Origin: Rhizobium sp. EC-SD404
GTDB taxonomy: Bacteria; Pseudomonadota; Alphaproteobacteria; Rhizobiales; Rhizobiaceae
NCBI RefSeq assembly: GCF_902498825.1
Contig: NZ_LR701459.1
Location: 3,292,564 to 3,356,563 of the forward strand
DNA length: 64,000 nt
Reading direction: 5' to 3'
Shown: positions 46,247-55,914 of the stretch, piece by piece
Layout of the letters: each line of letters starts with the position of its first letter
Position numbering within the stretch: the stretch's first letter is position 1
Notes under the pieces: generated by a model
Databases searched by the model: none
The model's input: only the letters and a program-made list of their open reading frames with translations
What the model was told of the DNA's origin: nothing
Program-made: the position numbers and the translations under genes

Positions 46247-47650
46247 ATGTCGGACAACACTGCCGAAGGCAAATCGTCGAACCAGATGTGGGGCGGACGT
46301 TTCGCGTCCGGTCCGGCTGCGATCATGGAAGAAATCAACGCTTCCATCGACTTCGACCGCAAGCTGTACCGTCAGGATATCGCCGGCTCCCTCGCCCACG
46401 CGGCGATGCTCTCAGATAAGGGCATTATTTCGTCTGAGGATCGCGACAAGATCGCGCAGGGCCTGAAAACGATTCTGGGCGAGATCGAGCAGGGACAGTT
46501 TCAGTTCTCCCGCCGGCTCGAAGATATTCACATGAACATCGAGGCGCGGCTGGCCGATCTCATCGGCCCGGCGGCGGGCCGCTTGCACACCGCCCGGTCG
46601 CGCAACGACCAAGTGGCGCTGGATTTCAGGCTGTGGGTCAAGGAAGAATTGCAGCGCACGGACACGGCGCTGACGGGCCTGATCGCGGCATTTCTCGAGC
46701 GCGCCGGCGAGCATGCCGAAACCGTCATGCCGGGCTTCACGCATCTGCAATCGGCACAGCCCGTGACATTCGGTCACCATCTCATGGCCTATGTGGAAAT
46801 GTTCGGCCGCGACCGGTCGCGGGTGCGCGATGCGATCGAGCGGCTCGACGAATCGCCGCTCGGCGCGGCAGCACTTGCCGGCACGGGCTATCCGATCGAC
46901 CGCCACCAGACCGCCGCTGCGCTCGATTTCCGCGAGCCGACCCGCAATTCCATCGACACGGTGTCGGACCGTGACTTCGCGCTGGAGTTCCTGGCGACGG
47001 CTTCGATTGCGGCCACGCATCTGTCGCGGCTTGCCGAGGAGATCGTCATCTGGTCGACGCCGCAGTTCCATTTCGTGACCCTGTCGGATGCATTCTCCAC
47101 CGGCTCGTCGATTATGCCGCAGAAGAAGAACCCGGATGCGGCCGAACTGGTGCGGGCAAAGACCGGCCGGATCAACGGTTCGCTGGTCGCGTTGCTGACG
47201 GTGATGAAGGGTCTGCCGCTCGCCTATTCCAAGGATATGCAGGAAGACAAGGAACAGGTGTTCGACGCAGCCGAGAGCCTGGAACTGAGCATCGCCGCCA
47301 TGACGGGCATGATCCGCGATCTGAAGGTCAACGAGCAATCGATGCGGGCGGCTGCCGGCTCGGGCCACTCAACCGCCACCGATCTCGCCGACTGGCTGGT
47401 CCGCGAAGCCGGCCTGCCCTTCCGCGAAGCACACCACGTGACGGGGCGCGCCGTCGCGCTCGCGGACGAGCGAGGCTGCACCCTTTCGGACCTGCCGCTC
47501 GACGCACTGCAGGCGATCCACGCTTCGATCACCGACGATGTCTTCAACGTGCTTTCGGTCGAGGCATCGGTCGCCAGCCGCAAGTCCTTCGGCGGAACGG
47601 CTCCCGATCAGGTGCGCAGCCAGATCGCCTGGTGGCGCGAGCGGCTCTAG
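46247..47650 (+). CDS. argH: argininosuccinate lyase
   Basis: Last step of arginine synthesis, splitting argininosuccinate into arginine and fumarate. The superfamily signature [11 protein letters not shown] is intact, with the N-terminal [20 protein letters not shown] and the [15 protein letters not shown] motif. 467 residues is normal. The ATG at 46247 leaves almost no leader from tlpA, so its promoter probably overlaps the 5' end of tlpA. Its TAG stop is embedded in repeat copy D. Confidence 0.97.
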   Translation: MSDNTAEGKSSNQMWGGRFASGPAAIMEEINASIDFDRKLYRQDIAGSLAHAAMLSDKGIISSEDRDKIAQGLKTILGEIEQGQFQFSRRLEDIHMNIEARLADLIGPAAGRLHTARSRNDQVALDFRLWVKEELQRTDTALTGLIAAFLERAGEHAETVMPGFTHLQSAQPVTFGHHLMAYVEMFGRDRSRVRDAIERLDESPLGAAALAGTGYPIDRHQTAAALDFREPTRNSIDTVSDRDFALEFLATASIAATHLSRLAEEIVIWSTPQFHFVTLSDAFSTGSSIMPQKKNPDAAELVRAKTGRINGSLVALLTVMKGLPLAYSKDMQEDKEQVFDAAESLELSIAAMTGMIRDLKVNEQSMRAAAGSGHSTATDLADWLVREAGLPFREAHHVTGRAVALADERGCTLSDLPLDALQAIHASITDDVFNVLSVEASVASRKSFGGTAPDQVRSQIAWWRERL

Positions 47651-47703
47651 AGCGTTTCCAGGTGAAGTGGAAAACCGGTTCACCGTTCGGAAACGCGACA
47701 TCT
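47645..47703 (+). repeat. intergenic palindromic repeat, copy D
   Basis: The best-preserved copy. Nested arms pair: GCGTTTCC (47652-47659) with GGAAACGC (47689-47696), and GGTGAA (47661-47666) with TTCACC (47679-47684). It starts at CTCTAGAGCG, in which the TAG is the argH stop codon. Confidence 0.8.
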
Positions 47704-47792
47704 AAGTTCCCCAAGGCGTGCGTCGTGCTTGCATTGCACATGACGCACGCCATCGGCTAAAAGACGCGGCATCATCCCGGAGACAAGAGACG

Positions 47793-48062
47793 ATGACCGG
47801 CCAGAAAACGACCGCCAGCACAACAGCGCGCCTTCTCATCATCACGGTGGCGGCGGGGCTTGCGCTCACGGCCTGCGGTCGCAAGGCGCCGCTCGATCGA
47901 CCGGCGCTGTCCGGCGCTCCGCAGGCGCAGGCCGAGGTTCAGCAGCCCGACGCGGATGCAAATCGCCTGTCGGGCGTCATTGGCGGTTCGCGCAACAGTT
48001 CGGCCGACGTTCCGCCCGCCGAGCCCAACCGCCGCTTCTTCCTCGATCCGCTGCTCGATTAA
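47793..48062 (+). CDS. lptM: LptM-like small lipoprotein
   Basis: 89-residue lipoprotein. A signal sequence with the lipobox LTAC is followed by GRKAPLDRP, the family hallmark (E. coli YifL, now LptM, which helps LptD fold). The cysteine after the lipobox would be acylated and retained at a membrane. GGAGACAAGAG precedes the ATG at 47793. It lies just before lysA, as in many proteobacteria. Confidence 0.87.
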   Translation: MTGQKTTASTTARLLIITVAAGLALTACGRKAPLDRPALSGAPQAQAEVQQPDADANRLSGVIGGSRNSSADVPPAEPNRRFFLDPLLD

Positions 48063-48073
48063 GGCCAAGGCTC

Positions 48074-49369
48074 TTGAACCATTTTCGTTATTTGAACGGC
48101 GCGCTCCACGCCGAAGACGTCGACGTGGCGGAGATCGCCAAGGCCGTCGGCACGCCGTTCTATTGCTATTCGACGGCAACACTGACGCGCCACTATCAGG
48201 TCTTCGCGGAGGCCTTTTCCGACATCGATGCGCTCGTCTGCTATGCGATGAAGGCCAATTCGAACCAGGCGGTTCTGGCGACGCTCGCCCGGCTCGGTTC
48301 CGGTGTCGACGTGGTCTCCGAGGGCGAGCTGCGGCGTGCGCTCGCAGCCGGCATCCCGCCGTCAAAAATCATGTTCTCGGGCGTCGGCAAGACGAAGCGC
48401 GAGATCGACTTTGCGCTCGCCTCCGGCATCCACTGCTTCAACATCGAATCCGAGCCTGAGCTGGAAGTCGTGAACAGCCGCGCGCTGGCTGCCGGGACGA
48501 CCGCACCGGTCTCCTTCCGCATCAACCCCGATGTCGATGCGCGCACGCATGCCAAGATCTCGACCGGCAAGAAGGACGACAAGTTCGGAATCTCCTGGCA
48601 GGACGCGCGCCGGGTCTATGCCCATGCCGCCACGCTGCCCGGCATCCGCGTCACCGGTATCGACATGCATATCGGCAGCCAGATCACCGATCTGCAGCCC
48701 TATGACGACGCCTTCCGGCTTCTGCGCGAACTGGTCGAGACGCTGCGCGCTGACGGGCATACGATTCACCACGTCGATCTCGGCGGTGGCCTCGGCATTC
48801 CTTATCGCGACGACAACCAGCCGCCACCGGAACCGCGCGAATATGCAGAAACGGTGAAGGCGCATGTGCGCGATCTTGGCTGCCAGGTGATCTTCGAGCC
48901 CGGGCGCATGATCGCCGGCAATGCCGGTATTCTCGTTTCCGAAGTGCTCTACGTGAAGGAAGCCGGCAGCAAGACGTTCGTGATCGTCGACGTCGCGATG
49001 AACGACCTGATCCGCCCAACGCTCTATGAGGCGTGGCACGAAATCCGGACGGTGAAAGAAACCCCGGCCGGCGCACCGCGCATCAAGGCCGACATCGTCG
49101 GACCCGTCTGCGAGAGCGGCGACTTCATGGCCCGCGACCGGACCATTCCTGTTCTTGAAGCCGGCGACCTTATCGCCATCGGCTCGGCCGGCGCCTATGG
49201 CGCCGTACAGTCGGGCACCTACAATTCCCGCCTCCTGGTGCCGGAAGTGCTCGTCAAGGGCGACCGCTTCCATGTGGTGCGCCCGCGCCCGAGCTTCGAC
49301 GACCTTCTGGCCCTCGATCATGTGCCGGATTGGATCGACGACGCACAGCCAGATCCAGACGTCGCGTAA
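48074..49369 (+). CDS. lysA: diaminopimelate decarboxylase
   Basis: PLP enzyme that decarboxylates meso-diaminopimelate to lysine. The PLP lysine is Lys60 in CYAMKANSN. HIGSQITDL and the glycine-rich LGGGLGIPY phosphate-binding motif are present, as is CESGDFMA. The start codon is TTG at 48074, with AAGG upstream; no other in-frame start fits the conserved N-terminus LNHFRYLNGALHAEDV. It follows lptM by 11 bases. 431 residues is normal. Confidence 0.96.
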   Translation: MNHFRYLNGALHAEDVDVAEIAKAVGTPFYCYSTATLTRHYQVFAEAFSDIDALVCYAMKANSNQAVLATLARLGSGVDVVSEGELRRALAAGIPPSKIMFSGVGKTKREIDFALASGIHCFNIESEPELEVVNSRALAAGTTAPVSFRINPDVDARTHAKISTGKKDDKFGISWQDARRVYAHAATLPGIRVTGIDMHIGSQITDLQPYDDAFRLLRELVETLRADGHTIHHVDLGGGLGIPYRDDNQPPPEPREYAETVKAHVRDLGCQVIFEPGRMIAGNAGILVSEVLYVKEAGSKTFVIVDVAMNDLIRPTLYEAWHEIRTVKETPAGAPRIKADIVGPVCESGDFMARDRTIPVLEAGDLIAIGSAGAYGAVQSGTYNSRLLVPEVLVKGDRFHVVRPRPSFDDLLALDHVPDWIDDAQPDPDVA

Positions 49370-49502
49370 GCATTGGCGCATTCCTTGTAACTGCCGCAAC
49401 CGCAGACGGCTCCTGAGAAAGCTCCCCATCACAATCGAGTGGTCGCCCTCGCCAAAGCCACATTTTCCGCTATCCTCCGCCTGAACTCTGGAGCGACCGC
49501 GG

Positions 49503-52115
49503 ATGGCAATTTCTACCTTGGCCGAGACGGCGGCGGCATTGGCGGCCAAGCTTTCGCGCAAGCGGGTCACGGCCAGGCTCGTCATCGCGCTGGAACGCCT
49601 ATGGATCGCTGTCCTTCCTCTCGCGGGGATCGCGGCGATCTATGTCGCGCTGTCGTGGTTCGGCTATTTCCGCGCCGTGCCCGACCCGGTCCGGATCGCG
49701 ACGCTCGTCGTCCTCGGGCTGGCCACACTCGCGTCGATCTATCTCTTTGCCCGTTTCCGGCTTCCGACGACGAGCGAGGCCGACGACCGGCTTGAGGAAC
49801 GCAATGCGATCGCGCATCAGGCGGTCCGCGTTCAAAGCGACACGCTTGAGCGCGACAACCCGCTCGCCCGCGCGCTTTGGGAAGAGCACCAGCGGCGCAT
49901 GAGCGCCAAGCTCGACAAGCTTGCCGTCGGCCTGCCCAATCCCGATACGCCGCGCCGCGATCCCTATGGAATGCGGGCGCTGGTCGTGCTTCTGCTGTTC
50001 ACGGCGTTCGCCTTTTCATCGTCCAATCGTGCCGGCACGCTGTCGGATGCCTTCGTCTCGCATGCGGTCAGCAATGCGCCTCCGACGCGCATCGACGCCT
50101 GGATCACGCCGCCCGCCTATACGGGCCGGGCACCGATATTCCTCAGCACGGCGCAGCTGGGCGAAGGCGCGGTGATCACGCTGCCGGAGCGCAGTGAGGT
50201 CGTTGTCCGGATCAGCGGCGGTGCCGGCGGTGAGATCGTCAGCTTCGCGGCGGAACAGGCCGACAGCGCGGTGATGTTGGCGCCGACCGAGCCAGAGGCC
50301 GCGCCCTCGCCAACATCGCAACGACCTGAATCCGCTGCGACGGCCGACGCGCGCGGATACCGGATGGAGGCGATGCGCAGCGGAACGCTGGCCGTTTCTG
50401 GCGCGCGAGACGGCGACCGTGCATGGCGGCTTGCCGTCGAGTCGGACCAGGCACCGGAAATCACCTTCGCCGAAGACCCTCGCCGCGCCGTCAATGGCGC
50501 ACTCGAAGTCGCCTTCACCGCTTCCGACGACTACGGCATCGACCGCGCTTTCGCCGAGATCGCTCCCGTCGATGCCGCTGAAGGCGCCCGCCCGCTTTAC
50601 GAGGCTCCGGAATACCGTCTGAACCTTTCTCGCCGTCAGGGGCTGGAGCAGCAGGGGCGCGCAAGCCACGACCTCACGCAACATCCGTGGTCGGGCACGC
50701 TCGTCGACGTGACGCTGGTCGCCGTCGATGCCAGCGGCCAGGAAGGCCGTTCCGGAGCCCATCGCATGCGTTTGCCGGAGCGCAGCTTCTCCGAGCCTCT
50801 CGCCCGCGCGCTGGTGGAGCAGCGCCAGATCCTCGCGCTCGACGCGAATGCTGTCGACGAGGTGCTGACACTGAATGATGCGCTTACGATCGCGCCGGAA
50901 GAGACGATCCCGAACCTCTCCCATTTCCTGCTTCTGCAGTCGGCGCGGTCGCGCATCGAGCAGGCTTACAATGACGACATGCTGCGCGATGCTGCCGATT
51001 ATCTCTGGGAAGTGGCGCTCGGCATCGAGGATGGCGATCTGTCGCTTGCCGAACGGCGCCTCAGGGACGCTCAACGCGAAGTTGCCGAGGCACTGGAAAA
51101 CGGCGCGACGGACGAGGAAATCCAGGCGCTGATGGAAGAGCTGCGCGAGGCGATGCAGGAATATTTGCAGGCGCTTGCACAGGAACTCCAGAATTCCGAC
51201 CAGGCAATGCAGCTTCCCGACAACGCGATGGACAACTTGCTCCGCCAGGAAGATCTGAACGCCATGCTCGACCAGATCGAGAATCTCGCCCGCCAGGGTG
51301 CCACGGAGGAAGCGCAGCAGATGCTGTCCGAACTCCAGCGCATGATGAACAATCTTCAGGCCGGCCGCCAGCCGCAGCAGCAGCAGGGCGACAGCGAGAT
51401 GCGCCAGCAGATGGACGAGCTCGGCGAACTGATGCGCGAGCAGCAGGAGTTGATGAACGAGACCTTCCGGCTCGACCAGGAACTGGCCGAGCGGATGCAG
51501 CAAAGCCTCGATCCCTTCAATCCGGGCCAGCAGGATCAGCAGGGCGGCCAACAGCCGCCGGAAGGCCAAGAGGGCCAGCAGAGCGAGAACGGCCTTTCCG
51601 AGATGACGCCTGAGCAGTTGCAGGAGGCTCTGCGCGAATTGCGCGCGCAGCAGGAGGCGCTGCAGGAACAGCTGGGCGCGTTGCAAGAGAGCCTGGAAGG
51701 CATGGGCATGGAGCCGAGCGAAGGGTTCGGCCAGGCCGGTGAGGCCATGGGCGATGCCTCACGCTCGCTCGGCGATGGACGCGGGGAGCAGGCGGTCGGG
51801 GAGCAGGGCCGAGCCCTCGAAGCGCTGCGCCAGGGCGCCCAGGACATGATGAACCAGATGATGCAGCAGATGGGCCAGGGTGAGGGCCAAGGCGAAGGCC
51901 AGGGCCAGAACCAGATGCGCCGGTCCGACACCGACCCCCTCGGGCGCCCGCGCTCCACCGAAGGACCGGATTTCGGCGACACGGTGCGGGTGCCGGACGA
52001 AATCGACATCCAGCGTGCCCGGGAAATCCTGGAAGCGATCCGCAACAGGCTCGGAAATGCACTGAGCCCGCAGCTGGAGCGGCAATATCTGGAACGACTG
52101 CTCGAGATGCGCTGA
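49503..52115 (+). CDS. TIGR02302-type (DUF4175) membrane protein
   Basis: 870-residue protein. Helices at about 36-56, 64-84 and 156-176 are followed by an extracytoplasmic beta-rich domain (about 190-430) that contains WITPPAYTGRAPIFL, typical of DUF4175. The C-terminal third (about 560-830) is extremely rich in Gln, Met, Glu and Leu with EEAQQML/QQQ repeats and is probably coiled coil. It ends with the conserved LERQYLERLLEMR. Function is unknown; the family is common in rhizobia. No catalytic motif is visible. Confidence 0.9.
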   Translation: MAISTLAETAAALAAKLSRKRVTARLVIALERLWIAVLPLAGIAAIYVALSWFGYFRAVPDPVRIATLVVLGLATLASIYLFARFRLPTTSEADDRLEERNAIAHQAVRVQSDTLERDNPLARALWEEHQRRMSAKLDKLAVGLPNPDTPRRDPYGMRALVVLLLFTAFAFSSSNRAGTLSDAFVSHAVSNAPPTRIDAWITPPAYTGRAPIFLSTAQLGEGAVITLPERSEVVVRISGGAGGEIVSFAAEQADSAVMLAPTEPEAAPSPTSQRPESAATADARGYRMEAMRSGTLAVSGARDGDRAWRLAVESDQAPEITFAEDPRRAVNGALEVAFTASDDYGIDRAFAEIAPVDAAEGARPLYEAPEYRLNLSRRQGLEQQGRASHDLTQHPWSGTLVDVTLVAVDASGQEGRSGAHRMRLPERSFSEPLARALVEQRQILALDANAVDEVLTLNDALTIAPEETIPNLSHFLLLQSARSRIEQAYNDDMLRDAADYLWEVALGIEDGDLSLAERRLRDAQREVAEALENGATDEEIQALMEELREAMQEYLQALAQELQNSDQAMQLPDNAMDNLLRQEDLNAMLDQIENLARQGATEEAQQMLSELQRMMNNLQAGRQPQQQQGDSEMRQQMDELGELMREQQELMNETFRLDQELAERMQQSLDPFNPGQQDQQGGQQPPEGQEGQQSENGLSEMTPEQLQEALRELRAQQEALQEQLGALQESLEGMGMEPSEGFGQAGEAMGDASRSLGDGRGEQAVGEQGRALEALRQGAQDMMNQMMQQMGQGEGQGEGQGQNQMRRSDTDPLGRPRSTEGPDFGDTVRVPDEIDIQRAREILEAIRNRLGNALSPQLERQYLERLLEMR

Positions 52116-52127
52116 GGCGCGCGCGCC
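52114..52127. terminator. possible weak bidirectional terminator
   Basis: GAGGCGC (52114-52120) and GCGCCTC (52121-52127) form a perfect 14-bp palindrome between the convergent TIGR02302 and cpdR genes, which are 26 bases apart. No T-tract follows on either strand, so it is only a candidate. Confidence 0.3.
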
Positions 52128-52141
52128 TCTCGCTATGGATC

Positions 52142-52504
52142 TCAGGCTGCGAGCGCGCGGGTGACGGCGGCGCGGATTTCCGGCAGGCTGAAGGGCTTGG
52201 AGACGACATCCACGATGATGGCGGCGAGATTGTCCGCACGTTCGCGTTGCTCGGCATAGCCGGTCATCAGCAGGATCTTCATGGTCGGGTGCATGGCGGA
52301 TGCCTGGTGTGCGAGCTCGATGCCATCCATGGCCGGCATGCGGATGTCGGACAGAAGCAGATCGTAGCGCTCTCCGGCGCCCAGCCTGTCGATACCCTCG
52401 GCGCCGTCGCCGACTTCCTCGACCTGGTGGCCGTCGAGCTTCAGTGCCCTCGCCACGAACGAGCGGAGCGCCGTCTCGTCTTCCGCGATCAGAATTTTCG
52501 CCAT
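52142..52504 (-). CDS. cpdR: CpdR-like single-domain response regulator
   Basis: Receiver domain with no output domain. The phospho-acceptor is Asp53 in LLLSDIRMPAMDG, with Glu8-Asp9 and Lys103 (SKPFS) completing the site. In Caulobacter and rhizobia, CpdR in its unphosphorylated form recruits substrates to the ClpXP protease, controlling the cell cycle. 120 residues is normal. The frame extends upstream to 52582, but the ATG at 52504 (MAKILIAEDE) follows GGAGAC. The C-terminus ends ALAA. Confidence 0.85.
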   Translation of the reverse strand: MAKILIAEDETALRSFVARALKLDGHQVEEVGDGAEGIDRLGAGERYDLLLSDIRMPAMDGIELAHQASAMHPTMKILLMTGYAEQRERADNLAAIIVDVVSKPFSLPEIRAAVTRALAA

Positions 52505-52651
52505 TGCCGTCTCCGCTTTCGTCAGCGCACCGCAATCGGTTGCTGCGGGTTTCTCTGCCCAGCCCTCACGCCAACAAACCATTGATTGGTTTGCTTTGCG
52601 TAAAGAGCCGACGTTCGCGGGCAGGTCGAGGGGAGAAATGGAGCGACGAAA

Positions 52652-55123
52652 TCAGCTCGGCTCGATCAGAGCCTTGATGCGCTCCGTCAGCTGCTCGAGC
52701 GCGAAGGGCTTGGTCATCACATGCATTCCATGGTCCAGATGGCCATGGCCAACGACCGCGTTTTCGGCGTAACCGGTAATGAACAGCACCTTCAGATCAG
52801 GGCGTGTCTGGCGCCCGGCATCGGCCATCTGACGGCCGTTCATGCCCCCGGGAAGGCCGACATCCGTAATGAGAAGATCCAGCCTCGCATCGGATTGCAG
52901 TATCTTGAGGCCCGAGGGCCCATCGCCCGCCTCGATTGCCGTGAAGCCCAATTCCTCAAGCACCTCGACCACCAGCAGCCTGATCAAGGGCTCGTCGTCG
53001 ACGACGAGAACCGTCTGTCCTGCCGCCTCGGGCGCGGGCGCGATCGGCTCGGCCTGGATGACCTGATCGATCACGTCGCCCAGATGGCGCGGCAGATAGA
53101 GACACACCATCGTGCCGTGACCAACCTCAGAATATATCCGCGTCTGCCCGCCGGACTGGCGCGTGAAGCCGTAGATCATCGACAGGCCGAGCCCGGTGCC
53201 CTGGCCGATAGGCTTGGTGGTGAAGAACGGATCGAATGCCTTGGCGACGACCTCCGGCGGCATGCCGGCGCCATTGTCCGACACACACATGGAAATGTAC
53301 TGGCCCGGGGGAATTTCGCGTTCCCGGGCGGCGCGCTCGTCCATCCAGCGGTTGGCGGTCTCGATCGTCAGCTTGCCGCCATCCGGCATCGCGTCGCGTG
53401 CATTGATGCAGAGATTGAGAAGCGCGTTCTCGAGCTGGTTCGGGTCGACGAGCGTCGCCCAGAGACCTGCCGCTGCCACCACCTCTACCGCGATCTGCGG
53501 CCCCATGGTGCGGCGGACCATGTCATCCATGCCGGCGACCAGTCGATTGACGTCGGTCGGCTTGGGATCGAGCGTCTGGCGGCGGGAAAATGCCAGCAGG
53601 CGATGGGTCAGTGCGGTCGCGCGCTTTGCTGCCCCCTGCGCAGCGCTGAGATAACGGCCGGCCTCGTCGACGCGCCCTTGTGCGATCCGCCGCTCGGCCA
53701 GCTCCAGGCTGCCCGTGATGCCGGCGAGAAGATTGTTGAAGTCGTGGGCGATGCCGCCCGTCAGCTGCCCGACAGCCTCCATCTTCTGGGACTGGCGCAG
53801 CGCCTCTTCCGCCGCCATCAGTTCGCCGGTGCGCTCCTGGACCTGGTGCTCCAGCGTCGCGTTCAGATCGGCAAGCTCGGCGGCTTGGCGGCGGCTGTTC
53901 TCGATATCTGTGTTGGTTCCGATCCAGTTGACGATCGTGCCGTCGTCGCCCCGAACGGGCTCGGCGCGGACCAGGAACCAGCGATAGGCTCCGTCATGGC
54001 GGCGAATGCGGAACTCCGTCTCGTAGACTGATCCCGACGTCAAAGCGTGTCCCCAGGCGGCAGCTGCCTTCTCGATGTCTTCGGGATGGACGATCTTCGT
54101 CCACTCCACTCCTTCCAGCTCGCTGGTCGAGGCTCCCGCATATTCGGAAACGCGGTTGTTGAACCAGTAGAGCAAACCGTCCGTCTTTGCGGCCCAGACG
54201 TGATTGGGAACTGTCTGCGCGAAGACGCGAAATTGCTCTTCACTGTCGCGGAGTGCCTTTTCCGCCTGCTTGCGGGCGGTGACGTCCTGAAACAGCACCG
54301 CGACCTGGCGGCGGCTTGGCGGCTCGACCCGAACGGCGGCGAGCTCCAGATGGCGACCGGTCGCAATCAGTTCCTGCTCGAAGCGGATCTGCTGGCCGGT
54401 GCGAAGCACCTCACCGTAGCGCGCCACCCAGTCGTCGGCCTCGGCGGGCACCATCTCCCGCAACTTCTGGCCAACGACGTTCGGAATGCCGGCGTGGCGG
54501 GCATAGGCTTCATTGGCTTCGATGTGGATATAATCGCTGGCCGGGCCATGCGGACCATCCAGAAACTCGATGATGCAGAAGCCCTGGTCGATCGCGTCGA
54601 ACAGCATCCGATAGCGTTCTTCGCTTTCACGGAGAAGTTCGGTGCCGATCGTCCGGTCGGTGACATCGGCGCCCTCGACGAAGATACCGGTGATCTGGCC
54701 GTCCCTGCCGCGCAGTGGCTGATAGACGAAATCGACGTAGCACTCGTTGATCGGCCCACCGGGCACAGGCTGGACCGCGTATTTGAAGCCGTCGGCCCGA
54801 AACGGCTTGCCGCTTTGGTAGACGTCGTCCAGCAGCTTGAGAAAGCCTTGCTCCACGGCATCCGGCAGCGCTTCGGCAACCGTCTTGCCGAGCACTTCGC
54901 GGTCGCCGACGATCTTCATATAGCTGGGGTTGGCGAGTTCGAATCGGTGCTCCGGCCCGCTCAGAAGCGCCATGAAGGTCGGCGCCTGCTCGAACATCGC
55001 AGCCAGCTGATCGCGCTCGAGCACGACGTTTTGAAAGGAAGCCTGATCGGAATTCTCGTTGCTACCCAAGAGGTCGTCCCAGCCACGGTGTTGCACGCTC
55101 GACCGCCTGCCTGTCACCACCAT
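52652..55123 (-). CDS. hybrid sensor histidine kinase with multiple PAS domains
   Basis: Soluble kinase of about 820 residues. Three PAS-like domains span about 35-160, 170-290 and 300-410. The His-containing HisKA motif [13 protein letters not shown] follows, then the HATPase-c domain (DNGAGMP and [13 protein letters not shown]), and a C-terminal receiver with [12 protein letters not shown]. The stimulus is unknown, and cpdR lies 147 bases downstream on the same strand. The start is uncertain: ATGs at 55153 and 55123, or a TTG around GSNENSDQ, are all possible. A perfect hairpin covers this region. Confidence 0.9.
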   Translation of the reverse strand: MVVTGRRSSVQHRGWDDLLGSNENSDQASFQNVVLERDQLAAMFEQAPTFMALLSGPEHRFELANPSYMKIVGDREVLGKTVAEALPDAVEQGFLKLLDDVYQSGKPFRADGFKYAVQPVPGGPINECYVDFVYQPLRGRDGQITGIFVEGADVTDRTIGTELLRESEERYRMLFDAIDQGFCIIEFLDGPHGPASDYIHIEANEAYARHAGIPNVVGQKLREMVPAEADDWVARYGEVLRTGQQIRFEQELIATGRHLELAAVRVEPPSRRQVAVLFQDVTARKQAEKALRDSEEQFRVFAQTVPNHVWAAKTDGLLYWFNNRVSEYAGASTSELEGVEWTKIVHPEDIEKAAAAWGHALTSGSVYETEFRIRRHDGAYRWFLVRAEPVRGDDGTIVNWIGTNTDIENSRRQAAELADLNATLEHQVQERTGELMAAEEALRQSQKMEAVGQLTGGIAHDFNNLLAGITGSLELAERRIAQGRVDEAGRYLSAAQGAAKRATALTHRLLAFSRRQTLDPKPTDVNRLVAGMDDMVRRTMGPQIAVEVVAAAGLWATLVDPNQLENALLNLCINARDAMPDGGKLTIETANRWMDERAAREREIPPGQYISMCVSDNGAGMPPEVVAKAFDPFFTTKPIGQGTGLGLSMIYGFTRQSGGQTRIYSEVGHGTMVCLYLPRHLGDVIDQVIQAEPIAPAPEAAGQTVLVVDDEPLIRLLVVEVLEELGFTAIEAGDGPSGLKILQSDARLDLLITDVGLPGGMNGRQMADAGRQTRPDLKVLFITGYAENAVVGHGHLDHGMHVMTKPFALEQLTERIKALIEPS

Positions 55124-55143
55124 TCCATGGTGACAGGCTTTTT
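55109..55143 (+). repeat. perfect 11-bp hairpin over the kinase start region
   Basis: GCCTGTCACCA (55109-55119) and TGGTGACAGGC (55128-55138) are exact complements around an 8-base loop, followed on the plus strand by TTTTT (55139-55143). On the minus strand the candidate kinase start ATG (55121-55123) is in the loop. It resembles a terminator on the plus strand, where no gene is seen upstream. Confidence 0.6.
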
Positions 55144-55226
55144 GGCATATCATCCGTCAGGTTTTACACCGAGACGTTGAAAACGCGATAGGATTTCCGC
55201 CTAAAGCAACCGAATTGCTGTGACGC

Positions 55227-55769
55227 TCAAGCGTCGCCCTGCACCACGCCCACGAAAGGCAGTTCGCGGAAGGCGTAAGCGACATCCATGCCATAGCCGA
55301 CGACGAAGTAGTCGGGGCATTCGAATCCGACATGGTCGGCCTCGAGCTGGCCCTCGCGCTTGGAGCGCTTGTCGAGCAGAACGGCGATCGAGACGTTCGA
55401 GGCACCGCGCTCATACATCAGATCACGGGCAAAGCGCAGCGTGCGGCCCGATTCCAGAATATCGTCGATGAGAAGCACATCCCTGTCTTTGACGAGACTG
55501 TCGATGTCCTTGATGATCTTCACGCCCTGGCTCGTCGTGCCCTTGCCGTAGCTGGAGAGCGTGATGAATTCCACTTCGGGTGCCAGGCCGACATCGTGCA
55601 TGGCGCGGATCAGATCGGCTGCGAAGATGAACGAGCCCTTCAGGATAGCGACCACCAGGAGATCGCGCCGCGGGGTAGCCGCGATTTCGGCCGCGATCGT
55701 GTGATTGCGTTCCGCGATCGCTTCGGCGGAAAACAAGGGTTCGATGGTCTTTCCGCGCACGACTGGCAT
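55227..55769 (-). CDS. hpt: hypoxanthine phosphoribosyltransferase
   Basis: Purine-salvage enzyme that makes IMP or GMP from hypoxanthine or guanine and PRPP. The PRPP loop is VLLIDDILESGRTL. A segment with LVVAILKGSFIFAADL and LSSYGKGT is typical of the Hpt clade. The ATG at 55769 (MPVVRGKTIEP) has AGGA upstream; the open frame to 55856 is not conserved. 180 residues is normal. Confidence 0.96.
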   Translation of the reverse strand: MPVVRGKTIEPLFSAEAIAERNHTIAAEIAATPRRDLLVVAILKGSFIFAADLIRAMHDVGLAPEVEFITLSSYGKGTTSQGVKIIKDIDSLVKDRDVLLIDDILESGRTLRFARDLMYERGASNVSIAVLLDKRSKREGQLEADHVGFECPDYFVVGYGMDVAYAFRELPFVGVVQGDA

Positions 55770-55914
55770 ATCTCGATCTTTCCTGCGGCAGTGGCTTTCA
55801 AACCGCCGCTTTAGCGCAGTTGCGCGCCGAGCGAAACGATCGGCTCGGCGCTGCACCTTGAAGAACGAGGCTTGTTTGCGGCGTGATGCGGAAATGCATC
55901 GCCGCGGTCGATGG

